Positions 22,401-30,305 of a DNA stretch of 31,880 nt are shown piece by piece (position 1 is the stretch's first letter; each line of letters opens with the position of its first letter). Origin of the DNA: Acidobacteriota bacterium (GTDB lineage: Bacteria; Acidobacteriota; Terriglobia; Terriglobales; Acidobacteriaceae). The notes under the pieces were generated by a model. It was not told the DNA's origin, did no database searches, and saw nothing but the letters and a program-made list of their open reading frames with translations. The stretch covers positions 1 to 31,880 of the forward strand of contig JAJYAE010000009.1 of NCBI GenBank assembly GCA_021779695.1, written 5' to 3'. The position numbers and the translations under genes are program-made.

Positions 22401-22909
22401 CATTCTTTGCCAACAGCACGAATGGACTTGCACACAATCTGGCCGGTGGTTGGTCGATCTCCGGCATCACGCAGGCACACACCGGCATACCGCAGTACAT
22501 CCACTACAGCGGTGCGGATGTAGTCGGCCTGGCCTGCTGCACCACCAATCGTCCCAACCTGGTGTCCAAGGTGAAGTACCCGAAGAAGTTTGGTTCGTGG
22601 TTCAGCACCAACTCCTTTGCCGATCCAATCTCACCCTGGAACGGCGGTCCAAACCAGGGCTTCGGCAATGCCGGCAAGGACTCCGTGGTTGGCCCCGGGC
22701 TGTTCAACTGGAACCTCTCGCTCTTTAAGACGTTCCAACTCACCTCGCACGAAGGACCTCGCATTGAACTGCGCTTTGAGAGCTTCAACACGTTCAACCA
22801 CGTGATCCCTCAAGGCCTCGACACCAACAGTCACGACCCGAACTTTGGCACGGTGACCAACGACTTCTCACCGCGCTTGATTGAACTGGGTGGCAAGTTC
22901 GAGTTCTAA
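19436..22909 (+). CDS. TonB-dependent receptor, Oar/carboxypeptidase-regulatory type
   Basis: A 1157-residue outer-membrane protein. AGGAGG lies 6 nt before the ATG at 19436. The order is: a signal peptide (SVMMLLGFLIGSAPKVLGQ), a CarboxypepD_reg-like beta domain (INGTVTDMTGALVPNAKITLTNTATGQ through LGVATYTLTATAPGF), a plug-like region (I-S-F-N-G-T-R-Q-S-H-N-I-Y-L-L-D-G), then a long beta barrel ending in G-K-F-E-F with the terminal aromatic residue of outer-membrane proteins. Receptors of this type in Acidobacteriota are thought to import or bind polysaccharide pieces; the ligand is unknown. The GH9 gene downstream suggests beta-glucans. A strong terminator follows. Confidence 0.9.
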   Translation: MHYLKDCVPRVYLRGISGLRVLSVMMLLGFLIGSAPKVLGQENATINGTVTDMTGALVPNAKITLTNTATGQSRESAANSAGAFRFPNLGVATYTLTATAPGFQKYTKTGIVVNVAATLEENVALAVGSQAQTVTVAADALQVQTETSEVSTLISGRQVEQLSTNGRNITSLAALGMGVANTLPAFGGVNALTSSNAISFNGTRQSHNIYLLDGAEQNDRGCGGCFMNLPSQDAIAEFQTLDSNYSPDYGIGSGGTIVMVLKSGTQHYHGEVYEFNRNTAYDSADYFSKTVPEFKLNEPGGNIGGPLWIPHVYNESKNRTFFFWNEEWRKLIQGTTPSITNTILANNFPTTGQPLAYTIPAGGATPVVPVTTDPAKLALYQADGLTPGKPFPGNVIPANLLDPNAILEVNAGTFPKPNYNNGTQFIASIPQPTNVREDIVRIDHTINSKFQLMGHYLHDTLDQKYFPPLWGDSSYPTVGTEMTNPSYTAVIKLTQTYSPNLLNETALLYSGNKITLTPVNGAGASFSQPNGWSAKTFFPLKDQAINDMPEIDLVGTPLNVNWSESYYPWHNGYEGFEYRDDLSWTKGRHQFKFGFSLLHDYKNQQLQANTQGTAVFNSSNFSGDSYVNFLLGDTSSFTQLQHLYNKHWVNNNYGMYVNDNWHATPQLTLNIGLRYDGLPHAFERYNAFANFVPADYLYSLGNPVAADGTVNPAQLTTYNNQQFYLNGMQIAGANGFPRGNVKNYYYTFEPRLGFAYNFGGTGKTVIRGGFGMFYERVQGNDVYNAALNPPFAFQPSATNVYFSNPNTSALTGQTTSQTFPSTLTNLQYNYRPPGTAEFSLGIQHELAPSIVSVVQYVGSIGWDQNDTRQINTLPLADANNSSNPYDLREGVANGSLNANLYRIFPGYSSVNQEENETNFDYHSLQAGIRVENRHGLTTQIAYTWSHNIDEVSNDLNGLSNPFNPKYDRGSDTTFDMRHNLNISYVYALPFFANSTNGLAHNLAGGWSISGITQAHTGIPQYIHYSGADVVGLACCTTNRPNLVSKVKYPKKFGSWFSTNSFADPISPWNGGPNQGFGNAGKDSVVGPGLFNWNLSLFKTFQLTSHEGPRIELRFESFNTFNHVIPQGLDTNSHDPNFGTVTNDFSPRLIELGGKFEF

Positions 22910-22924
22910 CCGAAACAAAACTGC

Positions 22925-22963
22925 TGGCGCGGCCGATTTCAATCTGCCGCGCCATTTCTTTTT
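22925..22963 (+). terminator. Intrinsic terminator after the TonB receptor gene
   Basis: TGGCGCGGC (22925-22933) pairs perfectly with GCCGCGCCA (22946-22954) around a 12-nt loop and is followed by TTTCTTTTT. Confidence 0.85.
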
Positions 22964-23035
22964 GGCAAGTGCATGAAGCAGGCGGGCAGTTGCATGCCAA
23001 GTGGAGAGTGGTTGAGACTGAGAACGAGGGTGTGT

Positions 23036-24241
23036 GTGAAGCCAGTCCGGATGTGGATCATTCTGCTTGCGATCTTCGCGGGAGTTGTTCCTGCCGCCGC
23101 CTTTTCTCAGACAGAGCCGAGTGCCGACAAGGCGCGTCAGCAGGCGCTCGCGCTGGAGCGTCAGGGGCAGGTCCAGGAAGCAGTAGCCGCATGGCAGTCC
23201 TTCGTGAAGCTGGCTCCTTCCAATCCCGAGGGATACGCCCACCTTGGACTGCTGGAAGCCCATCAAGAGCGGTACAACGAGGCCATTCCGCTCTACAGGA
23301 AGGCCCTGGCGCTGAGTCCCGGAATGCCCGGACTTCGGATGGATCTCGGTTTGGCGCTTTTCAAGTCAGGAGATTTGCGGGAAGCGTCGGTGGAGTTCCA
23401 TCAACTGCTGAAGAGCGAGCCAGGTTCGTCTCCGGAGGCGCTGCGACTGGAGACTTTGATCGGGCTCGCCGACTATGGCGACGGACAATACGCCGCGGCC
23501 ATCCCGTATCTGAAGGACGCCACCGCGCACGATCCTTCGAATCTTCCGTTTCGTCTGCTGCTGGCGCATAGCTGTCTCTGGTCCAGGCAGTACGATTGCG
23601 TGCTCGACGTGTATCACCAGATTCTCACGCTGAATGCGGACTCGGCAGAGGCGGACATGCTCGCCGGCGAGGCTTACGACGAAATGAAGAATGATCTCGC
23701 CGCGATGCAGCAGTTCCGTGCGGCAGTCCATGCGGATCCAAAATTGCCCAACGTCCACTTCGGCCTGGGCTATCTGCTATGGCGTCATATGGAGTATGGC
23801 GAGGCGGCGGACCAGTTCAAGGCAGAGCTGGCCAACAATCCGGACCATGCCCAGGCGCTCACCTATCTTGCGGACTCGGAGATTCGTATGGGCCACCCCG
23901 AGTTAGCTCAGCCGCTGTTGATGCGCGCCATCGCGAGAAACCCAGGCATTGCGCTTGCGCATCTCGATCTGGGAGACCTGTATGCCAATGAGGGCCAGAA
24001 GGAGAAAGCTCTCCATGAGTTGCAAGAGGCGGAAAGGCTCGACCCCAGCAATGTGGATGTGCATTGGCGCCTGGCCCGTTTCTACCAGTCAGAGGGTAAG
24101 AAGGAAGAAGCGAAAGCTGAATTCGAGAAGACAAGGCAGATGAAGCAAGCTGCCAATGCATCCATCTTCAGCAAGCTGAAGCAGGCCCAGGAGCGGGGCG
24201 ACCCGGATCAGACTCGCGATGCCGCACCCGCCGGAAAGTGA
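23036..24241 (+). CDS. Exported tetratricopeptide-repeat protein
   Basis: A 401-residue protein. The GTG at 23036 follows GAGGG and gives a clean signal peptide (VKPVRMWIILLAIFAGVVPAAAFSQ); the ATG at 22973 would put 21 extra residues before it. About nine TPR units follow, recognisable by the A-x-x-x-W/Y-x-x-x-L-x-L-x-P pattern (for example AVAAWQSFVKLAPSNPEGYAHLGLL, AIPLYRKALALSPG, ALHELQEAERLDPSN). TPR domains bind other proteins, here presumably in the periplasm. Such proteins often sit next to Oar-type receptors and ASPIC/UnbV proteins in this phylum, which suggests they work together. Confidence 0.86.
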   Translation: MKPVRMWIILLAIFAGVVPAAAFSQTEPSADKARQQALALERQGQVQEAVAAWQSFVKLAPSNPEGYAHLGLLEAHQERYNEAIPLYRKALALSPGMPGLRMDLGLALFKSGDLREASVEFHQLLKSEPGSSPEALRLETLIGLADYGDGQYAAAIPYLKDATAHDPSNLPFRLLLAHSCLWSRQYDCVLDVYHQILTLNADSAEADMLAGEAYDEMKNDLAAMQQFRAAVHADPKLPNVHFGLGYLLWRHMEYGEAADQFKAELANNPDHAQALTYLADSEIRMGHPELAQPLLMRAIARNPGIALAHLDLGDLYANEGQKEKALHELQEAERLDPSNVDVHWRLARFYQSEGKKEEAKAEFEKTRQMKQAANASIFSKLKQAQERGDPDQTRDAAPAGK

Positions 24242-24244
24242 GAA

Positions 24245-24269
24245 CCCGCGCCGTCTCCTTGCGCGCGGG
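24245..24269 (+). terminator. GC-rich hairpin after the TPR gene
   Basis: CCCGCGC (24245-24251) pairs with GCGCGGG (24263-24269), three bases after the stop codon. No T run follows, so termination may be partial. Confidence 0.4.
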
Positions 24270-24345
24270 CAACCCTACCGAAGTTGCTGAGGATACATAC
24301 GCGGATACCCTGTGAATCTGCGTGTGTTAGAGTACAGACGACTGT

Positions 24346-26136
24346 ATGGTGGAAATTGCGATCGCGGTGCTGGGGGCGTTGCTTTCCCTGAGTGCGCTTG
24401 CACAAACTGCTCAGATTCGTGATGCGTCTCCACCGCAGGGAGCCCCCGCATCAGAAAGCACCCCGTCCCACTCTCAACTCGCAGGCGCCAACTCCAGCCG
24501 GACGCCGGCTGAGTCAATCCGTTTTCGCGACATCTCGCGGGAAGCCGGTCTCACCACTGTGCCGCAGACCACCACCGCGAGAGAATACATTCTCGACACG
24601 ATGAGCGGGGGCGGCGTCGCACTGTTTGACTGCGACAACGATGGCCGGCTCGATATCGCGGTCGTGAATGACTCTACCATCGCGCGTTACAAGGCTGGGG
24701 GCGACTTGATGGTGACCCTCTACAAGCAGGACGGCAAGCCGGGCGCGATTCATTTCTCAGACGTCACCCGTTCCTCAGGCTTACTGACCAAGGGATATGC
24801 AACCGGAATTGCTGTGGCGGACTTTGATAACGATGGCCTGCCTGATCTTTACATCACCGGATACGGCCACAATGTGCTCTACCGCAATCTGGGCGATTGC
24901 AAGTTTGAGGACGTAACCCGGAAGGCTGGCCTGGAGGTCGGCGGCTTCAGCACGGGCGCCGCCTGGGCCGACTACGACAGAGACGGCCATGTCGATCTTT
25001 TCGTTGCGCGCTACATCAAGACAGACGCCTTTCATCTGCCTCCCGACACCTCTTTTGCGTACAAGGGCGTACTGGTGCAATTGCCGGACAGCATGGAAGG
25101 CGAGTCCGATTTTCTGTTTCGCAACCGGGGAGACGGGACTTTTGAAGATGTGTCCGCGAAGGCCGGCGTCAGCGATCCGCAGAAGCTGCATGGAATGGGC
25201 GTAGCCTGGGGTGATTACGACGGCGATGGCTGGCCCGATCTTTTCGTCACCAACGATGGTGGCTACAACTACCTCTATCACAATCTGAAGAACGGCACCT
25301 TTGAGGAGCTGGGTTTCATGTCTGGCACGGCCGCCGGGGACAGCGGGCAAATCTATGGCAACATGGCGGCGGATTTTGGCGATATCGATCGTGACGGCAA
25401 GCTGGATCTCTTCGTGACACGCTATGGGAACCAGCCCGCGAGCCTCTACTGGAACCGCGGAAACGGGGACTTTGTGGATATTGCGCCCAGAACCGGAATC
25501 GCCGGCAAGACCTTCACACCGATCAAATGGGGCGTCGGCTTTGGGGATTTTGACAACGACGGATGGGAAGACATCCTGATGGTTTCCGGGAATTTCTCTT
25601 CATTGCTGGGCGCGTTGCCCACGGAGCCTCCTTTTCAGGAGCCGATCCAGCTTTACCACAACGAGGGCAACCTGGCCTTCAAGGAGATCGCCAATCAAGC
25701 CGGGCTGAATGATGGAACGATGTACTCGCGGCGAGGAACGGCGTTTGGCGATATCAATAATGATGGCAATCTTGACGTGGTTGTGTTTAACGTGGGTGCG
25801 CCTCCGTCTCTGTTCCTGAACGAGACGCAGAATGGAAATCACCGGGCTTTGATTCATCTGATTGGTGTGAAGAGCAACCGGATGGCCATCGGCGCACGCG
25901 TGACTGTAACCACCGCCAGTGCCACGCAAACTGAAGAGGTGCGAGCCGGCAGCAGCTATCTCTCCACCAGTGACTTCCGACTGCATTTCGGCCTGGGGAC
26001 GGATGACGTCATGAAGACAGTCCGGATCCAGTGGCCGAGCGGCGTTGTGCAGGAGTTCCACGATGTAAAGGCGGACGCCATCTACGAAGTGAAAGAAGGC
26101 CAGGGCATCCGCAAGATCGTCTCCTTCCAAAAGTAA
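24346..26136 (+). CDS. Exported FG-GAP/VCBS repeat protein with ASPIC/UnbV domain
   Basis: A 596-residue protein with a hydrophobic N-terminus (IAIAVLGALLSLSALAQ) likely to be a signal peptide though lacking a basic start; an in-frame stop at 24328 rules out a longer form. Seven calcium-binding-like D-x-D-x-D-G repeats follow: DCDNDGRLD, DFDNDGLPD, DYDRDGHVD, DYDGDGWPD, DIDRDGKLD, DFDNDGWED, DINNDGNLD, forming a beta propeller. The C-terminus (AIGARVTV, EVRAGSSYLSTSDFRLHFGLG, IQWPSG) is an ASPIC/UnbV domain. Proteins of this CRTAC1-like layout are common beside TonB receptors in Acidobacteriota; the substrate is unknown. Confidence 0.9.
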   Translation: MVEIAIAVLGALLSLSALAQTAQIRDASPPQGAPASESTPSHSQLAGANSSRTPAESIRFRDISREAGLTTVPQTTTAREYILDTMSGGGVALFDCDNDGRLDIAVVNDSTIARYKAGGDLMVTLYKQDGKPGAIHFSDVTRSSGLLTKGYATGIAVADFDNDGLPDLYITGYGHNVLYRNLGDCKFEDVTRKAGLEVGGFSTGAAWADYDRDGHVDLFVARYIKTDAFHLPPDTSFAYKGVLVQLPDSMEGESDFLFRNRGDGTFEDVSAKAGVSDPQKLHGMGVAWGDYDGDGWPDLFVTNDGGYNYLYHNLKNGTFEELGFMSGTAAGDSGQIYGNMAADFGDIDRDGKLDLFVTRYGNQPASLYWNRGNGDFVDIAPRTGIAGKTFTPIKWGVGFGDFDNDGWEDILMVSGNFSSLLGALPTEPPFQEPIQLYHNEGNLAFKEIANQAGLNDGTMYSRRGTAFGDINNDGNLDVVVFNVGAPPSLFLNETQNGNHRALIHLIGVKSNRMAIGARVTVTTASATQTEEVRAGSSYLSTSDFRLHFGLGTDDVMKTVRIQWPSGVVQEFHDVKADAIYEVKEGQGIRKIVSFQK

Positions 26137-26223
26137 AGCCGCCACGCTTGCTTCTGGTTGCGAGTGGCGCGGATTCCGAACTATGATTTTCATTCCGCAC
26201 GAAATCCCTTCCGGAGCTCACCC

Positions 26224-28800
26224 ATGTTCATTCCACGGCGAAATCTTCTTTCTGCGATCCTGCTCCTCCCTTTGTTTCTGACCGTCTCGGCGTTTGGTGC
26301 GGAGCCGGGCCTGGCGCTGAAGGTAACCGCGAAAGGCTATCTGGATGCGCGCGGCGTCAGCATCATGTTGTATGACGATGCCTTCAGTCCCATCTTCTTT
26401 GACCAGAAGGATGCGGGGATGCAGATCATCCTGCATGGAAATCGCATAGCCACGAACGGCAGCCTGCGCCTGCTGCCCACACCGGAGCAGTGGGACGTGA
26501 TTCCGACCATCAAGGCACATCATGCAGATCCGGAACAGAATCGACTCACGGCCGACCTCTCGTATCCTGCCTACCATGTGAGCTACCACGTGACAGTCGC
26601 AGCGGAGCCGGGCGGAGTGCGCGTCAGCGTGAACCTGGACGAGCCGCTCCCCGCAAGTCTTGTGGGCCGAGCTGGCTACAATCTCGAGTTTCTGCCGTCG
26701 CTCTATATGGACAAGCCGTACGTGGTGGACGACAAGGTCTTCGGCGTCATGCCGCGCTATCCGGAAGACCGTATGAAGTCGGCCCCGCCCAGCCCCGGCG
26801 ATCCAAAGCGGGAGTGGTATGTGGAGCAATGGCACAAGGCCGAGGGGTACACGGAACCCTTACCCTTTGCCTCGGGCACCAGCGTGACGCTGGCCCCGAC
26901 CGACCCGCTGAACCGGATCCAGGTCTCCTCTGAGAGTGGTCCGATTGAGATTTTCGACGGCCGGGATAAAGCACAAAATGGCTGGTATGTGCTCCGCACG
27001 CTGATTCCTGCGGGCAAGACGACGGACGCTCTTGTCTGGCACATCCGGCCCAACTACATTCGGGACTGGACGCGTCCCCCGGTGATTGCTCATAGCCAGG
27101 CCGGCTATGCGGCAGGCTTCAGGAAAGTTGCCGTCCTGGAGCTCGATCCCAACGATCACGCGCCAAAGACGGCCCGATTGCTGCGCCTCTCTGACGACGG
27201 AACATTCAAGGAAGCATTCAGCGGTCCTGTTTCAAATCCAGCCCCATGGCTTCGCTATGCCTATTCCCGATTCGATTTCTCCTCTGTCAAAAAGCCTGGT
27301 CTGTATGTGATCGAGTATGGCGGAGTGCGCAGTGATGTCTTCCCCATCGCGCAGAACGTCTATGACAGGACGTGGCAGACAACGCTGGATGGCTTTCTTG
27401 CGGTGCAGATGGATCACGTGTCCGTGCGCGACGGGTATCACGTGTGGCATGGCGTGGCGCATATGGATGACGCGCGCCAGGCTCCGCCCAACACGCCGCA
27501 CTTTGATGGCTATGAGATGGGACCGGACACGTACTCGCCGTACAAGCCAGGCGAGCATATTCCGGGCCTGAATGTCGGCGGCTGGTTCGATGCTGGTGAC
27601 TTCGACAACGACGACTATGGCCAGTACGCGACGATCCAGAACCTTTCCCTCGCCTACAGCACGTTTCATATGAAGTGGGATGAGCTCACCGTCGACGAGA
27701 AGGCGCGCTCGGTCGAGATGCATAAGCCGGATGGTGTCCCGGATATCGTGCAGCAGGTGGAGCATGGCGTGCTGCAGCAGCTTGCGCAAATTCACGCTGT
27801 CGGGCATCCGTTCGTTGGCATCCAGTCGGCGTGGCTGACGGAGTACACCTTTGTGGGCGATGCGGCCTCGCAGACTGACAACCTTCTTTACAATCCAGGC
27901 CTAGGCCCCGATGAGAGAAAGGGCGGCGAGTCCGGTAGTCTTGACGATCGCTGGGCGTGGACTGGTTATTCCACCTTCAATCAATACGGCGCGGCGGCTT
28001 CACTCGCTGCGGCGTCGCGGGTGCTGAAAGGTTGGAATGACCCATTGTCCAGGGAATGCCTCGATGCGGCGATCAAGTTGTGGAACGACGAGAAGACGCA
28101 TCCGGCTCCCAGTCCGAAGTGGGAAGGCGCCGCGCGCTTTGGTTCTCCGGACTGGTCGGCTGCATTGGAGTTGATGATCGCAACCAACGGTTCGGCGCCC
28201 TACAAGCAGCGCGTCGAAGAGCTGTTTCCAGAGATGCTGCAGCACATGCAGTTTCGCGGCTGGAGCGCCGTGCGAGCGTTACCCTATCTCGATCCGAGTT
28301 ACAAGGAGCGCTTTAGAGCCGCACTTGCCGGGTGGCTTCCTCAGTTGAATCGTGAACTGGACAAGACGCCCTTTGGGGTGCCACCGACGCGCGGTGACTG
28401 GGGTGGCGCGGAGCAGGTTGCGGATTTCGGCGCTGAGATGTACTTCCTGCACCAGGTGTTCCCGGATCTTGTGAGCCCGGAGTATACGCTGCGCGCAGCC
28501 AACTATCTGCTCGGCACGCATCCGGTTTCGAGCGAGTCGTATATTGCGGCAGTAGGCACGGTCTCCCGGCAGCACACCTACTCCAACAATCGCGGGGACA
28601 ACTCATCCATCCCGGGCGCAATGATTCCGGGGTACATCGTCATCAAGCCTGACTATCCTGAGTGCATCAGCGGTTTTGGGATGCTGTGGTTTGAGCATGA
28701 AACCACCGTCTCCGCCGCCAGCAGTTGGGTTCTGCTGGCCAATGCTGCGGAGGCCATCGTCCAGCAGGAGGCCGCTTCCCCGCAGCGCGCAGGATTTTGA
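26224..28800 (+). CDS. Glycoside hydrolase family 9 glucanase with N-terminal Ig-like domain
   Basis: An 858-residue exported enzyme. Signal peptide: NLLSAILLLPLFLTVSAFGAE. An extra N-terminal beta-rich region (to about 270) precedes a cellulase Ig-like domain (from PPVIAHSQAGYAAG to about 385), then the GH9 alpha-barrel. The family nucleophile region reads G-G-W-F-D-A-G-D with D456 and D459. The acid is probably a glutamate in F-E-H-E-T-T-V (E824 or E826) near the C-terminus. GH9 enzymes hydrolyse beta-1,4-glucans such as cellulose, or related glycans. GGAG precedes the ATG at 26224. Its position after the receptor and ASPIC genes suggests it supplies glycan fragments. Confidence 0.87.
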   Translation: MFIPRRNLLSAILLLPLFLTVSAFGAEPGLALKVTAKGYLDARGVSIMLYDDAFSPIFFDQKDAGMQIILHGNRIATNGSLRLLPTPEQWDVIPTIKAHHADPEQNRLTADLSYPAYHVSYHVTVAAEPGGVRVSVNLDEPLPASLVGRAGYNLEFLPSLYMDKPYVVDDKVFGVMPRYPEDRMKSAPPSPGDPKREWYVEQWHKAEGYTEPLPFASGTSVTLAPTDPLNRIQVSSESGPIEIFDGRDKAQNGWYVLRTLIPAGKTTDALVWHIRPNYIRDWTRPPVIAHSQAGYAAGFRKVAVLELDPNDHAPKTARLLRLSDDGTFKEAFSGPVSNPAPWLRYAYSRFDFSSVKKPGLYVIEYGGVRSDVFPIAQNVYDRTWQTTLDGFLAVQMDHVSVRDGYHVWHGVAHMDDARQAPPNTPHFDGYEMGPDTYSPYKPGEHIPGLNVGGWFDAGDFDNDDYGQYATIQNLSLAYSTFHMKWDELTVDEKARSVEMHKPDGVPDIVQQVEHGVLQQLAQIHAVGHPFVGIQSAWLTEYTFVGDAASQTDNLLYNPGLGPDERKGGESGSLDDRWAWTGYSTFNQYGAAASLAAASRVLKGWNDPLSRECLDAAIKLWNDEKTHPAPSPKWEGAARFGSPDWSAALELMIATNGSAPYKQRVEELFPEMLQHMQFRGWSAVRALPYLDPSYKERFRAALAGWLPQLNRELDKTPFGVPPTRGDWGGAEQVADFGAEMYFLHQVFPDLVSPEYTLRAANYLLGTHPVSSESYIAAVGTVSRQHTYSNNRGDNSSIPGAMIPGYIVIKPDYPECISGFGMLWFEHETTVSAASSWVLLANAAEAIVQQEAASPQRAGF

Positions 28801-28918
28801 GTCGGGGATCGCCCGTACACTGCGCGAAGGTGAAAGAATGAAGCCACGCAGGACGGCTTTGGCTGGACGGCATGCGCTCTCCTGCTGACCCGGACGCCAC
28901 TCCCTCCCCGGAGAACCC

Positions 28919-30220
28919 ATGAGCAGTAACTTCCATGTCCTGGCCAAGCCCATCGGGCCCATCTGCAATCTCGACTGCAAGTACTGTTTCTATCTGGAGA
29001 AGGAATCTCTCTATCCGCAGGTCTCCCGGTGGGCCATGCGCGAGGAGGTTCTGGACAGCTACATCCGGCAATACATCGAAGCGCACGACACACCGGAGGT
29101 GAACTTTGCCTGGCAGGGCGGCGAGCCTACGCTGCTGGGCGTCGAGTATTTCCGGCACCTCGTCGCGCTTCAAAACAAATACGCCAACGGCAAGCGGATC
29201 AAGAATGCCTTCCAGACCAATGGAGTGCTGTTGAACGATGAGTGGGCCGCGCTCTTCAAGGAACATGATTTCCTGATTGGGATCTCCATCGATGGGCCAC
29301 GGGAGCTGCACGATGCGTATCGCGTTGACAAGGGAGGCCAGCCGACCTTTGACCGCGTGCTGTGCGGCATTGAGACGCTCAGGCGCAACAGCGTGGAGTT
29401 CAACACGCTGACGACGGTCCACCGCGCGAATGCCGATCATCCACTGGAGGTTTACCGGTTCCTGCGCGACCACGGGAGCGGCTTCATGCAGTTCATCCCG
29501 ATCGTGGAGCGGATTGCTCACCAGGTCACTGCCGAAGGATTGCAATTGATCTCTCCGGACTTTACCGGAGCCGCCCAGGTTGCGCCGTGGTCTGTCGAGC
29601 CGCGTCAGTTTGGCCGCTTTCTGTGCGCGATCTTCGACGAGTGGGTGCGGCGAGATGTCGGGCGATGCTATGTCCAGCTCTTTGACGTGAGTCTGGAGAT
29701 GTGGACCGGGCTCGAATCGAGCCTCTGTGTCTTCAAGAAGCAGTGCGGCGCAGCGCTCGCCATCGAGCACTGTGGCGATGTGTACTCCTGCGACCACTTT
29801 GTCTATCCGCAAAACCGGCTCGGAAACATCATGAAGTCGCCCTTGCGGGAGTTGGTGGACTCCACGCAGCAGCACGCCTTTGGCGAAGCCAAGGAGTCAA
29901 CTCTTCCAAAGTATTGCCGGGAGTGCGATGTGCGCTTTGCCTGCAACGGCGAGTGCCCAAAGCATCGTTTCCTGACGACTCCAGACGGGGAGCCCGGATT
30001 GAATTATCTTTGCGCCGGTTACAAGATGTTCTTCCGTCACGTTGATCCATTCATGCGATTTATGGCAGCAGAGCTGGCGGGTGGCCGTGCCCCTGCAAAC
30101 GTGATGCGATGGGTGGCAGAGAAGGAGATGCAGGCGGCGTTCAAGAGCGCGCAGCGCAACGATCCCTGCCCCTGCGGCAGCGGGAAAAAGTTCAAGCACT
30201 GCTGCAATAGGGATGCTTAA
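28919..30220 (+). CDS. Anaerobic sulfatase-maturating enzyme-type radical SAM/SPASM protein with SEC-C tail
   Basis: A 433-residue protein. The radical SAM cluster motif is C16-x3-C20-x2-C23 (C-N-L-D-C-K-Y-C-F-Y-L-E-K), typical of sulfatase maturases, followed by W-Q-G-G-E-P-T-L-L-G. The SPASM region has the usual cysteine set (CGAALAIEHCGDVYSC, YCRECDVRFACNGECPKH, Y-L-C-A-G-Y) for two extra clusters. The last 20 residues (R-N-D-P-C-P-C-G-S-G-K-K-F-K-H-C-C) are a SEC-C zinc motif. The family converts a Cys or Ser of sulfatases to formylglycine without oxygen. No sulfatase gene is in the window. GGAGA lies 5 nt before the ATG. Confidence 0.9.
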   Translation: MSSNFHVLAKPIGPICNLDCKYCFYLEKESLYPQVSRWAMREEVLDSYIRQYIEAHDTPEVNFAWQGGEPTLLGVEYFRHLVALQNKYANGKRIKNAFQTNGVLLNDEWAALFKEHDFLIGISIDGPRELHDAYRVDKGGQPTFDRVLCGIETLRRNSVEFNTLTTVHRANADHPLEVYRFLRDHGSGFMQFIPIVERIAHQVTAEGLQLISPDFTGAAQVAPWSVEPRQFGRFLCAIFDEWVRRDVGRCYVQLFDVSLEMWTGLESSLCVFKKQCGAALAIEHCGDVYSCDHFVYPQNRLGNIMKSPLRELVDSTQQHAFGEAKESTLPKYCRECDVRFACNGECPKHRFLTTPDGEPGLNYLCAGYKMFFRHVDPFMRFMAAELAGGRAPANVMRWVAEKEMQAAFKSAQRNDPCPCGSGKKFKHCCNRDA

Positions 30221-30245
30221 TTCCTAAGACGCCATGGAAGAGCCT

Positions 30246-30287
30246 GCTGCATCGACGAGGGCGATGAACGCTCCCGGCCGATGCAGC
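30246..30287. terminator. Hairpin between convergent genes
   Basis: GCTGCATCG (30246-30254) pairs perfectly with CGATGCAGC (30279-30287). The 24-nt loop and lack of T run make it a weak candidate, but it sits between the convergent stop codons at 30220 and 30306. Confidence 0.4.
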
Positions 30288-30305
30288 GCAGCTGACTGCG
30301 AAGCG

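Noticed and set aside
28667..29875. 402-aa minus-strand frame
   Set aside because: Antisense to the radical SAM gene, whose cysteine motifs are intact.
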